Counted from the first letter of the stretch, positions 1 to 9,660 are shown. The stretch: DNA of 64,000 nucleotides from Icerya purchasi (GCA_039619475.1 CM077116.1:102531164-102595163), one strand, 5' to 3'. Notes: a model not told the origin generated them from the sequence alone. Program-made: numbers and translations.

Positions 1-51
1 TGTAATTAAATGATAATTGCAATGTTTTGTAGACTGCAATCGTGAAACATG

Positions 52-480
52 TCAGCAAATGATATCATAGTGCTCTTTCTTTATATTTTTCCATTTTGTT
101 CCCGCTAACGATATCATCATTATTTCCAATCTTCTTCTTCCTCGCGGTGGCGTTCCGTCGATCTTGCCCTCTAACGCGGGTGTGAATAGTCCTTCCTCTC
201 TAATTTTCTGCGCCGGGTATTTCCTTTTCCTCTTCTGGATGTCACTGACCAGGACCGTCCTTTCCATTTCGCTTCTCTGCAGCACTTCTTTAATCTGTTT
301 TCTTTTCTTTCCATGATATCCGCCACATTCGCCTGAGCGTTCACATCTCAAATGCGTTTATCTGATGCTTTCCGCGTTTAACGTCCAAGTCTCTGTGGCA
401 TATTTTTCTATCGACATTACATAACACTCATTAATTCTTATTTTCGTTCCCATCTTTATTTTCTGATCTTTCAATATCAC
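52..480 (-). pseudogene. C-terminal tail of the RTE-like protein
   Basis: The tail continues the reverse transcriptase: MAKQAFTNLQ and ATETWTLNAES lie at about 505-370. A 99-codon frame (351-52) then contains KRKRKYPAQKIREEGLF and LEGKIDGTPPRGRRR, the basic tail typical of RTE proteins (consensus form: K..GH..R....L......G...G.R..GR). A stop after NAESIR and a frame change separate the two parts. The intact Trp in ETWT is a useful reference, because the 4.3-kb array units have a stop codon at that residue. Confidence 0.75.
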
Positions 481-1600
481 CTGCAGATTAGTAAATGCTT
501 GTTTAGCCATCACAATTCGTAATCAAATTTCTTTAATATCTCTTCCATCATTAGTGAACAGGGCTCCCAAGTATCTGAATTCTTCAACTGTCTCCGCTGT
601 TTCTATTTTTATCTTAAGTTCTGGATCGATGTTCGGTGTCCGCGAGAACTTCATTAATTTAGTTTTTCCCACGTTGATTTTCATATCTAATTTCTTTCCT
701 TCTCGATTTAACTTATTCAGCACACTTCGCATCTCTCTGGTTGTGTGTGCGAGTAGGATTTTATCGTGCACCCTATCGGGTATCCATTAATACCCCTATC
801 GCCATTTTTTTTATAATTTCCTTCGCGTATATGTTGAATAGTCTCGATGAGAGTGAGCATCCCTTCCTCACCAATCTTGTTATCGGACATCTTCTGACCG
901 ACGATTCGTCTTTCAATCTTACGCTCGCAGTCTGTTCCCAATATATGTTTTTAATTATCTGTAGGTCTTTATTATCGATGTTGTATTTCTGCAATATTTG
1001 TATCAGCTCTCGATGCTTCACACTAGCGGACGCTTTTTCGTAGTCGTCAAAACAAGCAATCACATCTGGGCCCATGTTAAGCGATCGGTGTATTATTGTT
1101 TTGAGCGATGCTATGGCATCGTCTCTTTTGCCCTTTTTTAGCAGCAAATCCGTATTGCGTTTCACTGAGCCGCATGTCCAGCTTTCGCTCGATTCTCGTG
1201 TTTGAGAAAAGTATCTTCAAAGTATAACTCGCTAATGCGATTATTCGATAATCGCTACATGTTTGTGACGATACCTTCTCGGGGATCGGTATAAATGTCA
1301 GGGTTTTGAAGTCATCAGGTATCTTCCTTTCATCGTATGTTCTATTTAGCAGTATTAGCAATTGCCGTTTGTATCCTGATGTTAGAATCTTAAGGACATC
1401 TGCTGGTATTATCTAGTTCTCTCCTGTGGGTTTATTATTTCTTGCTTTTTTAATCGCGTTTTCCAGTTCCCACATTTCTATTTTCGGCGCATTTTCTCTT
1501 GTTCTGTCATCAGTCTGCTGCGGTCGCCTTTCGTCCTCGTAAAGAGCCGTTACGTATTCCAAACATGCTTCTTCTAGTTTCTCCTTATTTTCGCAATAAT
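480..1600 (-). pseudogene. RTE-like reverse transcriptase domain, catalytic box lost
   Basis: Minus-strand translation gives family landmarks in order: AIKKARNNKPTG (about 1440), RTYDERKIPDDF and CSDYRIIALASYTLKIL (1361-1200), CFDDYEKASASVKHREL (about 1060-1010), IIKNIYWEQ, GCSLSSRLFNIYAKEI (about 860-820), AHTTREMRSVLNKL (about 750) and EEFRYLGALFTNDGRD (about 560). These are the fingers, palm and thumb of a retrotransposon reverse transcriptase. The frame switches between about 1165 and 1077 and again near 770. The YADD active site reads VHDK, so the second catalytic aspartate is gone, and DYEKAFD reads DYEKASA. The copy is inactive. Confidence 0.87.
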
Positions 1601-2109
1601 TCCCATTTTTGTTTATAATTTTTGTTATTCGCGTTCCCTTTTTTCTTCTTCTGTTGCTTCATCATATTCTTTATTTAGACGTGCATTTCTCTTATATGGT
1701 TCCGTTTCTGCATCTTCTCGATTGTCTTGCACTTTTCTGCTAGCCATTTTGTTTTGGCTTCCGTGTATTTATTAATTACTTGTTTATTTTATCTTATATT
1801 CTTCTCTTCTTTCATCTATCATATCTTTTATTTCCTGAGATATCCATGATTTGTTATTTCTTTTCTCTCTTTTTCGTATTGCTTTCTTCATAGCACTTAT
1901 TACTGCGCCTTTTCATCTTTTCCAGTCTTCCTCAATAGTCCGTACCTGCTTATCGTCTCTCTTTGTTCTACAGTTTCAGTTCCTTCCATAATACCATTTT
2001 TCCCTGCTTCCTGTTCGAGCTCTACTTACAAGTTTGCTGTCACTTTTTTGGCCTTTTAGGCTTTGAAAGTTCTACATTTCGTTTTTCTTCTTTCTTCGAC
2101 ATTTCTTCA

Positions 2110-2545
2110 GTAGTAATTGGCATTTTGCTATCAGTAGCACATGGTCTGAATTATAATCGGCTCCTGGGTAGGTATGACGATTCTTCACCATATTTTTATA
2201 TCTTTCATTGATCATAATGAAATCTATTTGGTTTCAGCTTCTATCTTTACAGCTTATCCAGATGTATAGCCTTCTTAGATGCTGTTTAAATCATGTGTTG
2301 TTCAATTTAAGGCAATGTGCTTCTGCAAATTCTAACAGGCGTTCTCCGTGTTTGTTCCCATTTTCTAGGCAGTATCTTCCAGCGGCTATGCTTACATGTT
2401 TCTCGTCGACTTTAGCGTTAAAATCTAATATGAAAAAGATACCGCCATATTTTGCTCGTTTTAACGTGTTTCCTAGCTTCTCATAAACGTTCTTTATTTT
2501 TTCTATCTGATATAGCATTCTCATATTCCATGTGGCTATCCTCAT
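2110..2545 (-). pseudogene. RTE-like endonuclease domain, internally deleted
   Basis: The domain is an apurinic/apyrimidinic-like (exonuclease-endonuclease-phosphatase) endonuclease of a non-LTR retrotransposon, which makes the target-DNA nick. The frame opens MRIATWNMRMLYQ, the usual start of this domain. Shortly after, it reaches FILDFNAKV, equivalent to the family GDFNAKV motif with the first Gly replaced by Leu. About 80-100 residues that normally lie between the two are missing, so a deletion joins IEKIK to the NVYEKL region. Then follow GERLLEFAEAHCL, an NQIDFIM stretch after an in-frame stop, and PGADYNSDHVLL, which carries the closing Asp-His pair. With the deletion and the stop it cannot be functional. 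Confidence 0.85.
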
Positions 2546-2549
2546 ATAT

Positions 2550-3200
2550 TTTTGTTATTTTCTTTTTCTCTTTTTCTCATAGCTTGCCTTCGTCGTCTCT
2601 CTTATATTAAAATGATTCTTCGTATTTTCCATATTTCTCCGCCTTATTTTGACTCGGCAGATTCTTTTCACCCTCCCCGGCTGTTCTAACGAATAAAAAG
2701 CAGCCTGACAGAGACTTAGGGCCACGTTGTATTTTCGATAATCATAGGTGTAATCTGGGGAGGATAATGACGGTGGTATCCTGTTGCCTTCCACCATGAT
2801 TTTCTGTTAGGGTTGACTCCCTTAGCCGATAAGACCGGTTTTAAAATGCCGCATACTCACCTACTCGCTCTAGATGATGTGTACTCCGAGCGAGTTGCTG
2901 ATAGTTTGCTGTTATTAATGCAGTAAAAAGCTTAACGATATTCAGTGAAATTCGGCAAGTGAACGCTCCTCCGTTTTCCTATCAGCGATGTATTGTGTGT
3001 TCTGATTTAGCTTTTCTGATTGGTGCTAAACTCGCCGAACAGAAAATTACCACCCTGCACAACGTGGACGTACCGAGCTCCCATGGTTGTTGTTTCGTTT
3101 CTCCACCGGTGGGACTAGCACCATATGGCGGTCGGGTGACTACTTACTACAGAAGGTGACTCTCTAGTTACAACAACCTGTGCCCCGCAGGGCAGACAAA
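2550..3200 (-). other. 5' leader of the RTE-like element
   Basis: This stretch precedes the endonuclease on the minus strand and is richer in G and C than the AT-rich DNA beyond 3290. It holds an 80-codon open frame (2797-2555) that ends in a basic, lysine- and arginine-rich stretch and stops just before the endonuclease start. That could be a short N-terminal extension of the element's protein or untranslated leader; I do not recognise a domain in it. The plus-strand 66-codon frame over 2959-3159 is not considered a gene. Confidence 0.5.
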
Positions 3201-3206
3201 GATTAT

Positions 3207-3287
3207 AATAAATGACTAACCGGCATTCTTGCATTTTCTGTTTAGACGAAGAATAGGAAATACAAGAATATCGGTTAGTTATTTATT
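3207..3287. repeat. Imperfect inverted repeat, 33-nt arms
   Basis: Left arm 3207-3239 and right arm 3255-3287 are reverse complements with about five mismatches, separated by a 15-nt loop. The arms include ACTAACCG and its complement CGGTTAGT. The repeat starts only a few bases beyond the presumed 5' end of the RTE-like element. It could be the end of a small palindromic transposon, a foldback element or a hairpin RNA precursor; the sequence alone does not decide. Confidence 0.7.
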
Positions 3288-3289
3288 AC

Positions 3290-5640
3290 GCTTGTATAAA
3301 TTTTCTTCAAATTTTTCGGTAAAATCGGTGTATTACATTCATTTAATGAATTCCAAAAAATTATTTTTCTCGGTAATTATAATGAACACACTGATTCATT
3401 TTATCTACATATATACTATGATTGTTTACATATATTTTGTATGTTACGTTATTACATATTATGTCAGATCCCGAATTTTCCGATATATGATTAATGGTAC
3501 ATTTCTAAATGTAATTATGGAATATACATTATTAATAATCTTACGAACAGTTATTAAAACACAACAGTAGTTAACTTACTTTTTAATTTAAAATTTGCTG
3601 ATTGCGAAGATCACTTTATAGTATTTATCGCAATTATTTTGCAGTATGTATTGTTTTTTCTTTTTTTATTTAATAAGTGAAGTCGCATTAATTCGTAATA
3701 TATTAATTAAAATATTAAACATCAAGTTTTACCGCCTCTTCTGAAATTCTAATAAAATAAGGTGGAAGCAGCTAAAGGAGGTCTTTTGAATTATTACGTT
3801 ATGATTTCAATTTTGCAATTAACTATATCTTAGAAACAATTAAAATATTAGCAAAAAATTACTATTAACTACTGTCTTAATTTAAATAAGAAACTAGTTA
3901 CTAAATCCACTATAACAACATATTCTGCACTTCTGAATTTATTGTTAGGATATATTATAAATTGTTTAATTTATTATTTACAACCATAATGTTGTCGAAT
4001 ATCTTTCACAGTTTTGCAAAGTGAAACATAATTAACTAACCGAAATAAATAGTTTAATTTTTTGATTATTTCTGTAGTGCTATGTAGTTTTTATTTATTT
4101 TTGCGAAGAAAATAAATATTTCAAAAATAAGTACAGCTATAATTTTCAATTAAGCTAATGCTTACCAATGAACTTTTTGACATGGATATGTCTTTTAGCT
4201 AAGGGTCGTTTCGCAAAATGCGTACGTCACACTATAATACTTAACCGATGTATTTATCAATATTAGTTTCGCATATTTTCTGCTTATTTTAAGAACGCTA
4301 TTTTATACAACTCTATTTCTTTTTAATTGTTTCTTTATTTTATTAGTACTTCATTTATATTACCATTTTTTTAAAAATTCTAGTTTATTATTCCTAAATT
4401 TTCTTCGCTGTAATTTTCTTGGGTATTTTATTAACTACTCGCATTATTAAATATTCATTATCCATATTTAGCAATAATTAATACATCCGATTCATCTTGA
4501 GTTATTTTTGTTTGTCTTCCTTCTCTAATTTTACAGTAATTAGCAAATGCTTCTAATATCTGTTTCATTAAATGCACTGCTATTATACTTAATACGTATT
4601 CTTTTTTGATTATTTATTTATTTTTTTTGTTTTTTTTAGTGATTTAATATTAGTTTTAAACCTTTATTTATAGCATATATACTTTTCAAGTTACTATTTT
4701 CGTCATTCCTGATTTCTGATCTGTATAAGTTATGATACAATTTATTTTGTGCAAATTTTCCATTGAACCATTTCTATGCTCATAAAAAATCGGTTGCATT
4801 AATGGTTCGTTTTTTTTTAGTTTTTTTTGTGTTTTTCTTACGAAAAGAGGAATAAGATTAAATCGTATACTTCATTCTGGTGTTAAATAACAATTGATGT
4901 ACATTCTCCTACAATTTCTTATGCACTATTTTTCTCAAATTTCGATGTTAAAATCATTTACTAACGTTTTACCATGACTTTTCGAAAATTTATATAATTA
5001 TATTTTTGAAATCCTAAAAATCTTTATACTATTAATTTTTTCTGCTACCCGAATTAATTGAAGCTTGTAGATACATTTGTTTTAACATTCTAGTCTTGAA
5101 AAAAAAAAAAATCTTTCTGGTGAAAAATAAAAATTCTGCGATTTCAGTATGTCCTTACATACAGTGAAGGTCATTTTAAGATATGCAATTCTATTTCTGG
5201 TTTTCCTTTCTTTATAGTTTTCAATTCTTCGGCTTCAGCATATTTTCATTTGTATATACCTTACCTTTGGTAAAACAAGTATTTATTAGTTATCCAAAAT
5301 TTTTACGGTTTTAATTTTTCAACTTTTAAAGTAGTTTAATATTCAACATATCAAACGTACGTTTCCGTTTCATCGTAATCTCGTTAAATTTTTAAAAAAA
5401 ATAATCTGCGCGTTCTTTGGCAATGATTAGTCCAAATATACATCCGTATAAAAATTCACACATTAAAAAAATTGCTTACTAGGATACCAATTAGAAAAAA
5501 GAAATATATATGTTTTACTATCTAAATTTTGATAGCCCCAGGAAAGATCCAATCTGGTCCCACATTAATTAGATGCCGATCTTTCCAAAAAAAACTACAA
5601 AATTTATTTAACATAATTTTTAATTGGAATTATTCTAATC
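3290..5640. other. AT-rich DNA with no recognisable feature
   Basis: I find no coding homology, RNA gene or clear repeat here. Short A and T runs are common, for example an A run at about 5099-5111. The 113-codon plus-strand frame at 3229-3570 is rich in I, Y, F and V because of base composition, and it overlaps the inverted repeat. Confidence 0.6.
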
Positions 5641-5648
5641 CTTTTTTT

Positions 5649-5667
5649 TATATATATATATATATAA
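5649..5667. repeat. (TA)n microsatellite
   Basis: A short run of alternating T and A directly precedes the GC-rich double hairpin at 5672-5706. A second, longer TA run lies at 6021-6052, and the sequence AAACTCGG follows both runs closely. Confidence 0.85.
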
Positions 5668-5671
5668 ACTC

Positions 5672-5706
5672 GGCCATTTTGGCCTCGCAAGGGGCTGTGC
5701 CCCTTG
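5672..5706. repeat. Two adjacent GC-rich short hairpins
   Basis: GGCCA-TTT-TGGCC (5672-5684) and CAAGGGG-CTGTG-CCCCTTG (5688-5706) are two perfect stems of 5 and 7 bp. They stand out from the AT-rich surroundings and may belong to the same non-autonomous mobile element as the inverted-repeat segment that follows. Confidence 0.6.
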
Positions 5707-5768
5707 ACCCCTCTTGCTTACATTTCTGTCTCTTTCTCTTCGATACTTTGTATAAAATGATCAAAATT

Positions 5769-6015
5769 TACAACGTAATTCTTACTGGCATCAACACACA
5801 AAAAATAACATAACCACAAAAATTCAATTGTAACATTTAACTTCCGTTATATAAAATTAAGACATTTTTTCGTTACATTTAACGTTACATATTTCGTTAC
5901 ATAAAATTGTGACACTTTTTAAATAACAATAACAAAAATCCTACAAAATATAACAAACGTTACATAAAATTGGGACATTTTTTCGAATGGGGGGTAGCCT
6001 AAGAATTACGTTGTA
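5769..6015. mobile_element. MITE-like element with 16-bp perfect terminal inverted repeats
   Basis: The left end TACAACGTAATTCTTA (5769-5784) is the exact reverse complement of the right end at 6000-6015. The inside contains three copies of a 26-28-nt motif of the type CGTTACATAAAATTG..ACATTTTT, at 5845-5872, 5895-5920 and 5958-5985. There is no coding capacity. Terminal inverted repeats with repeated subterminal motifs are typical of miniature inverted-repeat transposable elements. I see no unambiguous target-site duplication, so the superfamily cannot be named and the true ends may lie further out, at the flanking TA tracts. Confidence 0.6.

Positions 6016-6020
<5 letters not shown>

Positions 6021-6052
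<32 letters not shown>
6021..6052. repeat. (TA)16 microsatellite
   Basis: Sixteen uninterrupted TA dinucleotides lie directly outside the right inverted repeat of the MITE-like segment. Confidence 0.95.
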
Positions 6053-6054
<2 letters not shown>

Positions 6055-6055
6055 C

Positions 6056-6360
6056 AAACTCGGTACCTGTACGCGATCTTTTAGCGGTGTTCGAAATATG
6101 AAATATTTTCTCTGGTAGAATCATTAATTCGCGGTCCATCGAACACCGTTGTACCGGAGATGCTTATCGGCTACAACCAAAATTCCCGTACGCGGTCGAA
6201 CGGACGGGTGTATCCGTGTGTATCGTTGGTAGCGGCCGTTAGCAGAGATAACTATGAGTCCTGTGCGAATGCGCGTCGCTTAAAAGCTGTGCCGAGCAGC
6301 ATCGAGCTGGGGTAAATTTTATAAAAATCCGGCAAAAGTCAGCCAGGGCGGTTAACGCGG
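6056..6360. other. GC- and CpG-richer patch with an inverted repeat
   Basis: This patch is clearly richer in C, G and CpG than its flanks. It contains a 10-bp inverted repeat, CGGTGTTCGA (6085-6094) against its complement at 6139-6148, and two copies of GTACGCG. A TATA-like TTTTATAAAAA lies near 6316. It could be a solitary LTR, a transposon end or an old regulatory region, but no open frame or known motif decides this. Confidence 0.35.
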
Positions 6361-6887
6361 GAGTATTATTTAAATGTCCTAGATACATTGATACCTTTAT
6401 TATGCTTATTAATTGCTATAAGATTATTCGGTTAGAGATATTTAGTTAGACACATCGTTTTATTCCATCTGTTTTTGCGAACAAGTTGCCGAGAGTCAGA
6501 ATAATTTAAAAATGTGTATTCGACGGAAACGAATATGGCGTAAGCCCTGAAAAGGGCTATTTCAAATATTTGAACGACAAAGAAAGTAATAATGATGGAA
6601 AATAGCGTAAAGAGAAATACGAATGAAGGAACCGATAGCAAATGAGGAAAATGATACGAAAGGAGTCGAAAACGGAATATAGAGAACGAAAAAGGGGGAT
6701 ATAGAAACGAAAAACACGATATTACCGAAAAAACCGACTAAACACAACAACGAGGTATACTCTATCGAATCGAATCGAATAGAACGATGAATTAAAGCCG
6801 GCACAGATAACAGAGATAAGGAACGGCCGAGCGCTGTTGATCACATATCAGCTGCACGCCGCACCGGACTTAATTTATTTTTACACA
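6361..6887. other. Intervening DNA with no recognisable feature
   Basis: The plus strand is purine-rich. It contains a short TCGAA repeat at about 6766-6780 and many GAA- and AAA-rich stretches. The two minus-strand open frames here (69 and 80 codons) are rich in F, I and S, as expected from reading a purine-rich strand in reverse. I do not consider them genes. Confidence 0.5.
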
Positions 6888-6913
6888 GCTAAAATGCGAC
6901 GTTGCATTTTAGC
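6888..6913. repeat. Short palindrome, 10-bp perfect arms
   Basis: GCTAAAATGC (6888-6897), a 6-nt spacer GACGTT, then GCATTTTAGC (6904-6913) form a perfect 10-bp inverted repeat. It could be an isolated transposon end or a binding site for a dimeric protein. No partner copy was noticed nearby. Confidence 0.7.
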
Positions 6914-7029
6914 CGCTAACACCATCTCTTGTCGTCAAACGTATAAGCACATAATCTAGTCGCGTTGCGCTACCGTTTTGGTTGAACTTTACTTTTTTTA
7001 TCCCTTTAAGAGCGTATTTTCCAAAATTT

Positions 7030-7860
7030 TGGTTACGTAATATCAAAATTTTTAGAATTTTATATTTTCCCACTATTCCAGTGACCATAGCGTTCAGGTT
7101 AAAAAGAAAATCACAACCGTAACTAAAATATAGAACCAGACGTAGTATTTTTTTAAAAACGTTTTTCAAAATTTTATTTTCAAAGTTTTCAAAATTTGGG
7201 TCCACTAATTTTAAAATTTTTGAGGTTTCATATTTTTCCTATATTCCATCGATTAAAACACATGATTCAAAAAAAAGAATGACCCTCCAGCTACCATGTA
7301 AAGAGCTATGGACCATTATTAGGTTTCCAGTATTTCGGTGTAACCGTGTATTTATCCAAATTTCGCTCCCCAAATATCCAAATTTTTCGAGTTCTTTACT
7401 TTTCCCGTATTCTAGAGACGTCAGTATGCAAGTTAAATGAATAATTTAAAATTATTCGCTAAAAACTTGATTTTCACATTTTTTAAAATTTGAATCCATT
7501 GATTTCAAAATTTTGGGTGTGTCGTATTTTTCCTATACTCTAGCAATTGAAATATATAATTTAAGGAAAAGAGTGACCTTCCAGCTACAATGGAAAAGGC
7601 TGTAGACCTTACTTTAGTATCTGGAGTCACCGCAATAAGCGTGAATTTTCAAAAATTTGGGTCCCTAAATACCAACATTTTTGGAATTTTTTATTTTTCC
7701 TGCATTCTAAAAATTAGAGTGGGAAGGTTAAAAAGAAATTTAATACCATAACCCATATAGAACTGGCTGTGTAATTTTTTTTTAAAAAAATTCATAAAAA
7801 TTGATTTTTCTGTTATTTGAAATTTGGGGCTCTCAATTTTAAAATTATGAGTCTTATAAT
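7030..7860. repeat. Diverged tandem repeat, period about 290-335 bp
   Basis: Related blocks recur. A TTTTAGAATTTTATATTTTCC-type motif starts near 7050, 7385 and 7680. Segments containing TGACC.TCCAGCTAC.ATG and CTRTRGACC lie near 7280 and again 293 bp later. The motif GGTTAAAAAGAAA occurs near 7097 and 7727. About two and a half to three copies are visible, with heavy divergence and indels. The block looks like an old satellite remnant next to the young 4.3-kb array. The 98-codon minus frame at 7205-6909 is a by-product of this repeat. Confidence 0.65.
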
Positions 7861-8132
7861 TATAATATTATCCGACAAAGAAAATACATCAATTGAAATA
7901 AAAATAAATTCTATAGTTACCATCGTGTGTACGTTTTTCTTTTGCAGCATTATATAACAGAAATACTCGTATATATTAAATACAGTGATTTATTTATGAA
8001 TATATGGTTTCTCAATACTTTGCTGAAAGTGAATGAAATAACTGTAAGATCATAAGCACTCTACAATTGGAAAATTATAAAATATAGATTTAACAATATA
8101 TTTTAACGAAATCTGTGCTTATTCATATCATT
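7861..8132. other. AT-rich DNA between the old repeat and the array edge
   Basis: This is unique-looking AT-rich sequence with no coding homology. It ends at the left junction of the 4.3-kb array, where homology to the other units begins abruptly at about 8133. Confidence 0.6.
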
Positions 8133-8350
8133 CGCTTATCTTTTCCATGAATAAGCTGCATCGACTAGTTCCTGGAATACAGGGGGTCGCTTGCGAATCT
8201 TAGGATGAAATCGCTCCAGCAGAACAATGCCAATTATTAATGAAACATAGAAAACAAAACAAAAATTTGATTACAGTGAACTTAATTAAACATCTAAGTA
8301 ACGGACGCAATTATATCTAAAACAGGTGTCTGGACGATACGTGGGACGAA

Positions 8351-8730
8351 CGCCGCTAAAAATTAGAAAAAAAAATATCGCAATAAGGACCAAAATGACA
8401 AACTACATGATAAAAATAAAATAGTACCCAGCACCGCAAAATAAAACAAAAAAATAAAATATAAAAATCGCATTAACGGCAACAACCCATGAAGAAGTGC
8501 GGAACGAAAAAGTAAAAAAAATTGTAAAAAAAATGTAGTGAAAAGTGAAAACGATTTAACAGGTAAACTAGTCACGCGAAAAAAAAAATTGAAATAAAAA
8601 ACGGTCATATCGAACGAGACCGACGAACGGACTAAATTTAAACCCGCCAACACCGATATAAAAAATAAAAATAAAAAAAAAGCAAAAGCAAATAACGCGG
8701 AAATGGATATACACACGTCATGAAGTGTGC
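8351..8730. repeat. A-rich low-complexity tract (unit 1; repeated in every unit)
   Basis: The plus strand consists largely of A runs with scattered C, G and T, including an A10-A13 run after CACGCG (8579-8588 in unit 1). Read in reverse, this composition gives long open frames of F, L and S that look like membrane proteins (70-155 codons in different units). Their length changes with each A-run indel, which is the behaviour of non-coding sequence. The same tract occurs at +220 to +600 of all other units. Confidence 0.75.
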
Positions 8731-8893
8731 AAAATTGGGAAAATATTATTAAGGAACATGGCGATATAGACTAGAAAATGAGCTCGCCAAGGAATAGCAT
8801 GGAATGAAAATAAATCGAATAATAGCAAGATGACTGAAAAATCAACAGAAACAGTAAAGATTTTTCAATAACACAATATATCTAAAGCTTTTG

Positions 8894-8916
8894 CACGACA
8901 TAGAGACTATGTCGTG
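8894..8916. repeat. Perfect 10-bp stem hairpin (unit 1; repeated in every unit)
   Basis: CACGACATAG, loop AGA, CTATGTCGTG. The stem can extend by a further TTTTG/CAAAA pairing across a small bulge (8889-8925). It recurs at about +761 of each unit; units 9 and 12 each carry one stem-breaking change. The hairpin lies inside the 56-codon open stretch, so it may be coding sequence rather than a structural signal. Confidence 0.75.
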
Positions 8917-9329
8917 TGGGCAAAAGGTAACCGGCTAGGAAATCATGTTAAAGAAGAAGAAATTGCATTTACAATTGTTTCTCTGCATCTTAACAGAAGA
9001 GTTTTATTGGCAAGTAGTCACACGGATAGCAACAATAAATGCTCATAAAAAACCAAACACCTGTGAAATGTGTCGAAACTTACAAAACTAGGCCGCATAA
9101 GTTGTTATGAAGACTGATACGAATAACATGAAATAATCACCATTTGCATGGAATCCCTCTGAAAACTACCTGTGTGATATTTAGAAGAATATAAGAATGC
9201 AGAATCAATAAACATCACTTAAACCACTGGGACAGAAGAATGTAAAACGTTAGATTACAGGGCAACTAATGAAGTGTTCCAGTATCACATAAATAGAGAG
9301 TTCTGAATTTTACCACAAAAACCATTGCA

Positions 9330-9660
9330 ACAATTCCGTTTTTGTCCGATTTCTCCGAATTCGTCATTTTATTCTTCAGCTTCTTCTTTGTATACGTATT
9401 TAGAGTCTGCTGCCGGCTTATCACTCAAATCTTCCATTTCTTCCACTATATTTCTATTCTTCAGTAGTTCTTCTTAGCTGATGATCAATGTATTGCAACA
9501 GACGTGTCCTCATAGCCGGTTTAGTTTCAAAATACCTTCAAATGTGTTTTTAAGTGCGGCTCCTTTTTCGAAATATTTTTCTCATAGAAGTAAATCAGAA
9601 TTATGTCGGGTATTAGTTTTCTGAAAGCTCTTTTCCGTCTATTTCAAGTGATTTTCTTCC
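9330..9660. repeat. Diverged direct duplicate A (unit 1)
   Basis: The core around CTGATGATCAATG (9478) aligns without gaps for about 80 bp with the segment 658 bp downstream, at roughly 70-75 percent identity by eye. Both copies keep TTCAAATGTGT and an upstream T- and C-rich stretch with TTCTTC repeats. Read on the minus strand, both copies give similar short peptides around IDHQLRRT and IDHQLQRT. They may therefore be fragments of one unidentified coding sequence. The same pair is present at about +1200 and +1850 of every unit. Confidence 0.6.

Larger units (their letters stand above)
52..3200 (-). mobile_element. Degenerate, nearly full-length RTE-like non-LTR retrotransposon
   Basis: Read on the minus strand, the segment holds in order a leader (about 3200-2550), an endonuclease (2545-2110), a connector (about 2110-1600), a reverse transcriptase (about 1600-480) and a C-terminal tail (about 480-52). 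This is the ORF order of RTE-clade elements, whose product nicks target DNA and reverse-transcribes the element RNA at the nick. Seen directly: IATWNMRMLYQ at the endonuclease start, LDFNAKV, PGADYNSDHVLL, a DYEKA palm motif and ATETWTLNAES near the end. The frame is broken many times and the catalytic YADD box is destroyed, so the copy is dead. No poly(A) or clear target-site duplication is visible at the left end, so the 3' boundary is uncertain. The 5' boundary near 3200 is inferred from where leader-like, GC-richer sequence stops. Confidence 0.85.

Noticed and set aside
741..1043. Plus-strand frames over the RTE-like element
   Set aside because: Opposite strand of recognisable reverse transcriptase; antisense by-products.
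3229..3570. A 113-codon plus-strand frame with hydrophobic composition (possible receptor fragment)
   Set aside because: It starts inside the foldback structure, is dominated by I, Y, F and V codons typical of AT-rich DNA, and has no motif.
8363..8716. Minus-strand frames rich in F, L and S, like a multi-pass membrane protein, in every unit
   Set aside because: They lie opposite an A-rich low-complexity tract, their lengths (70-155 codons) change with A-run indels, and they show no conserved motif. Composition explains them.
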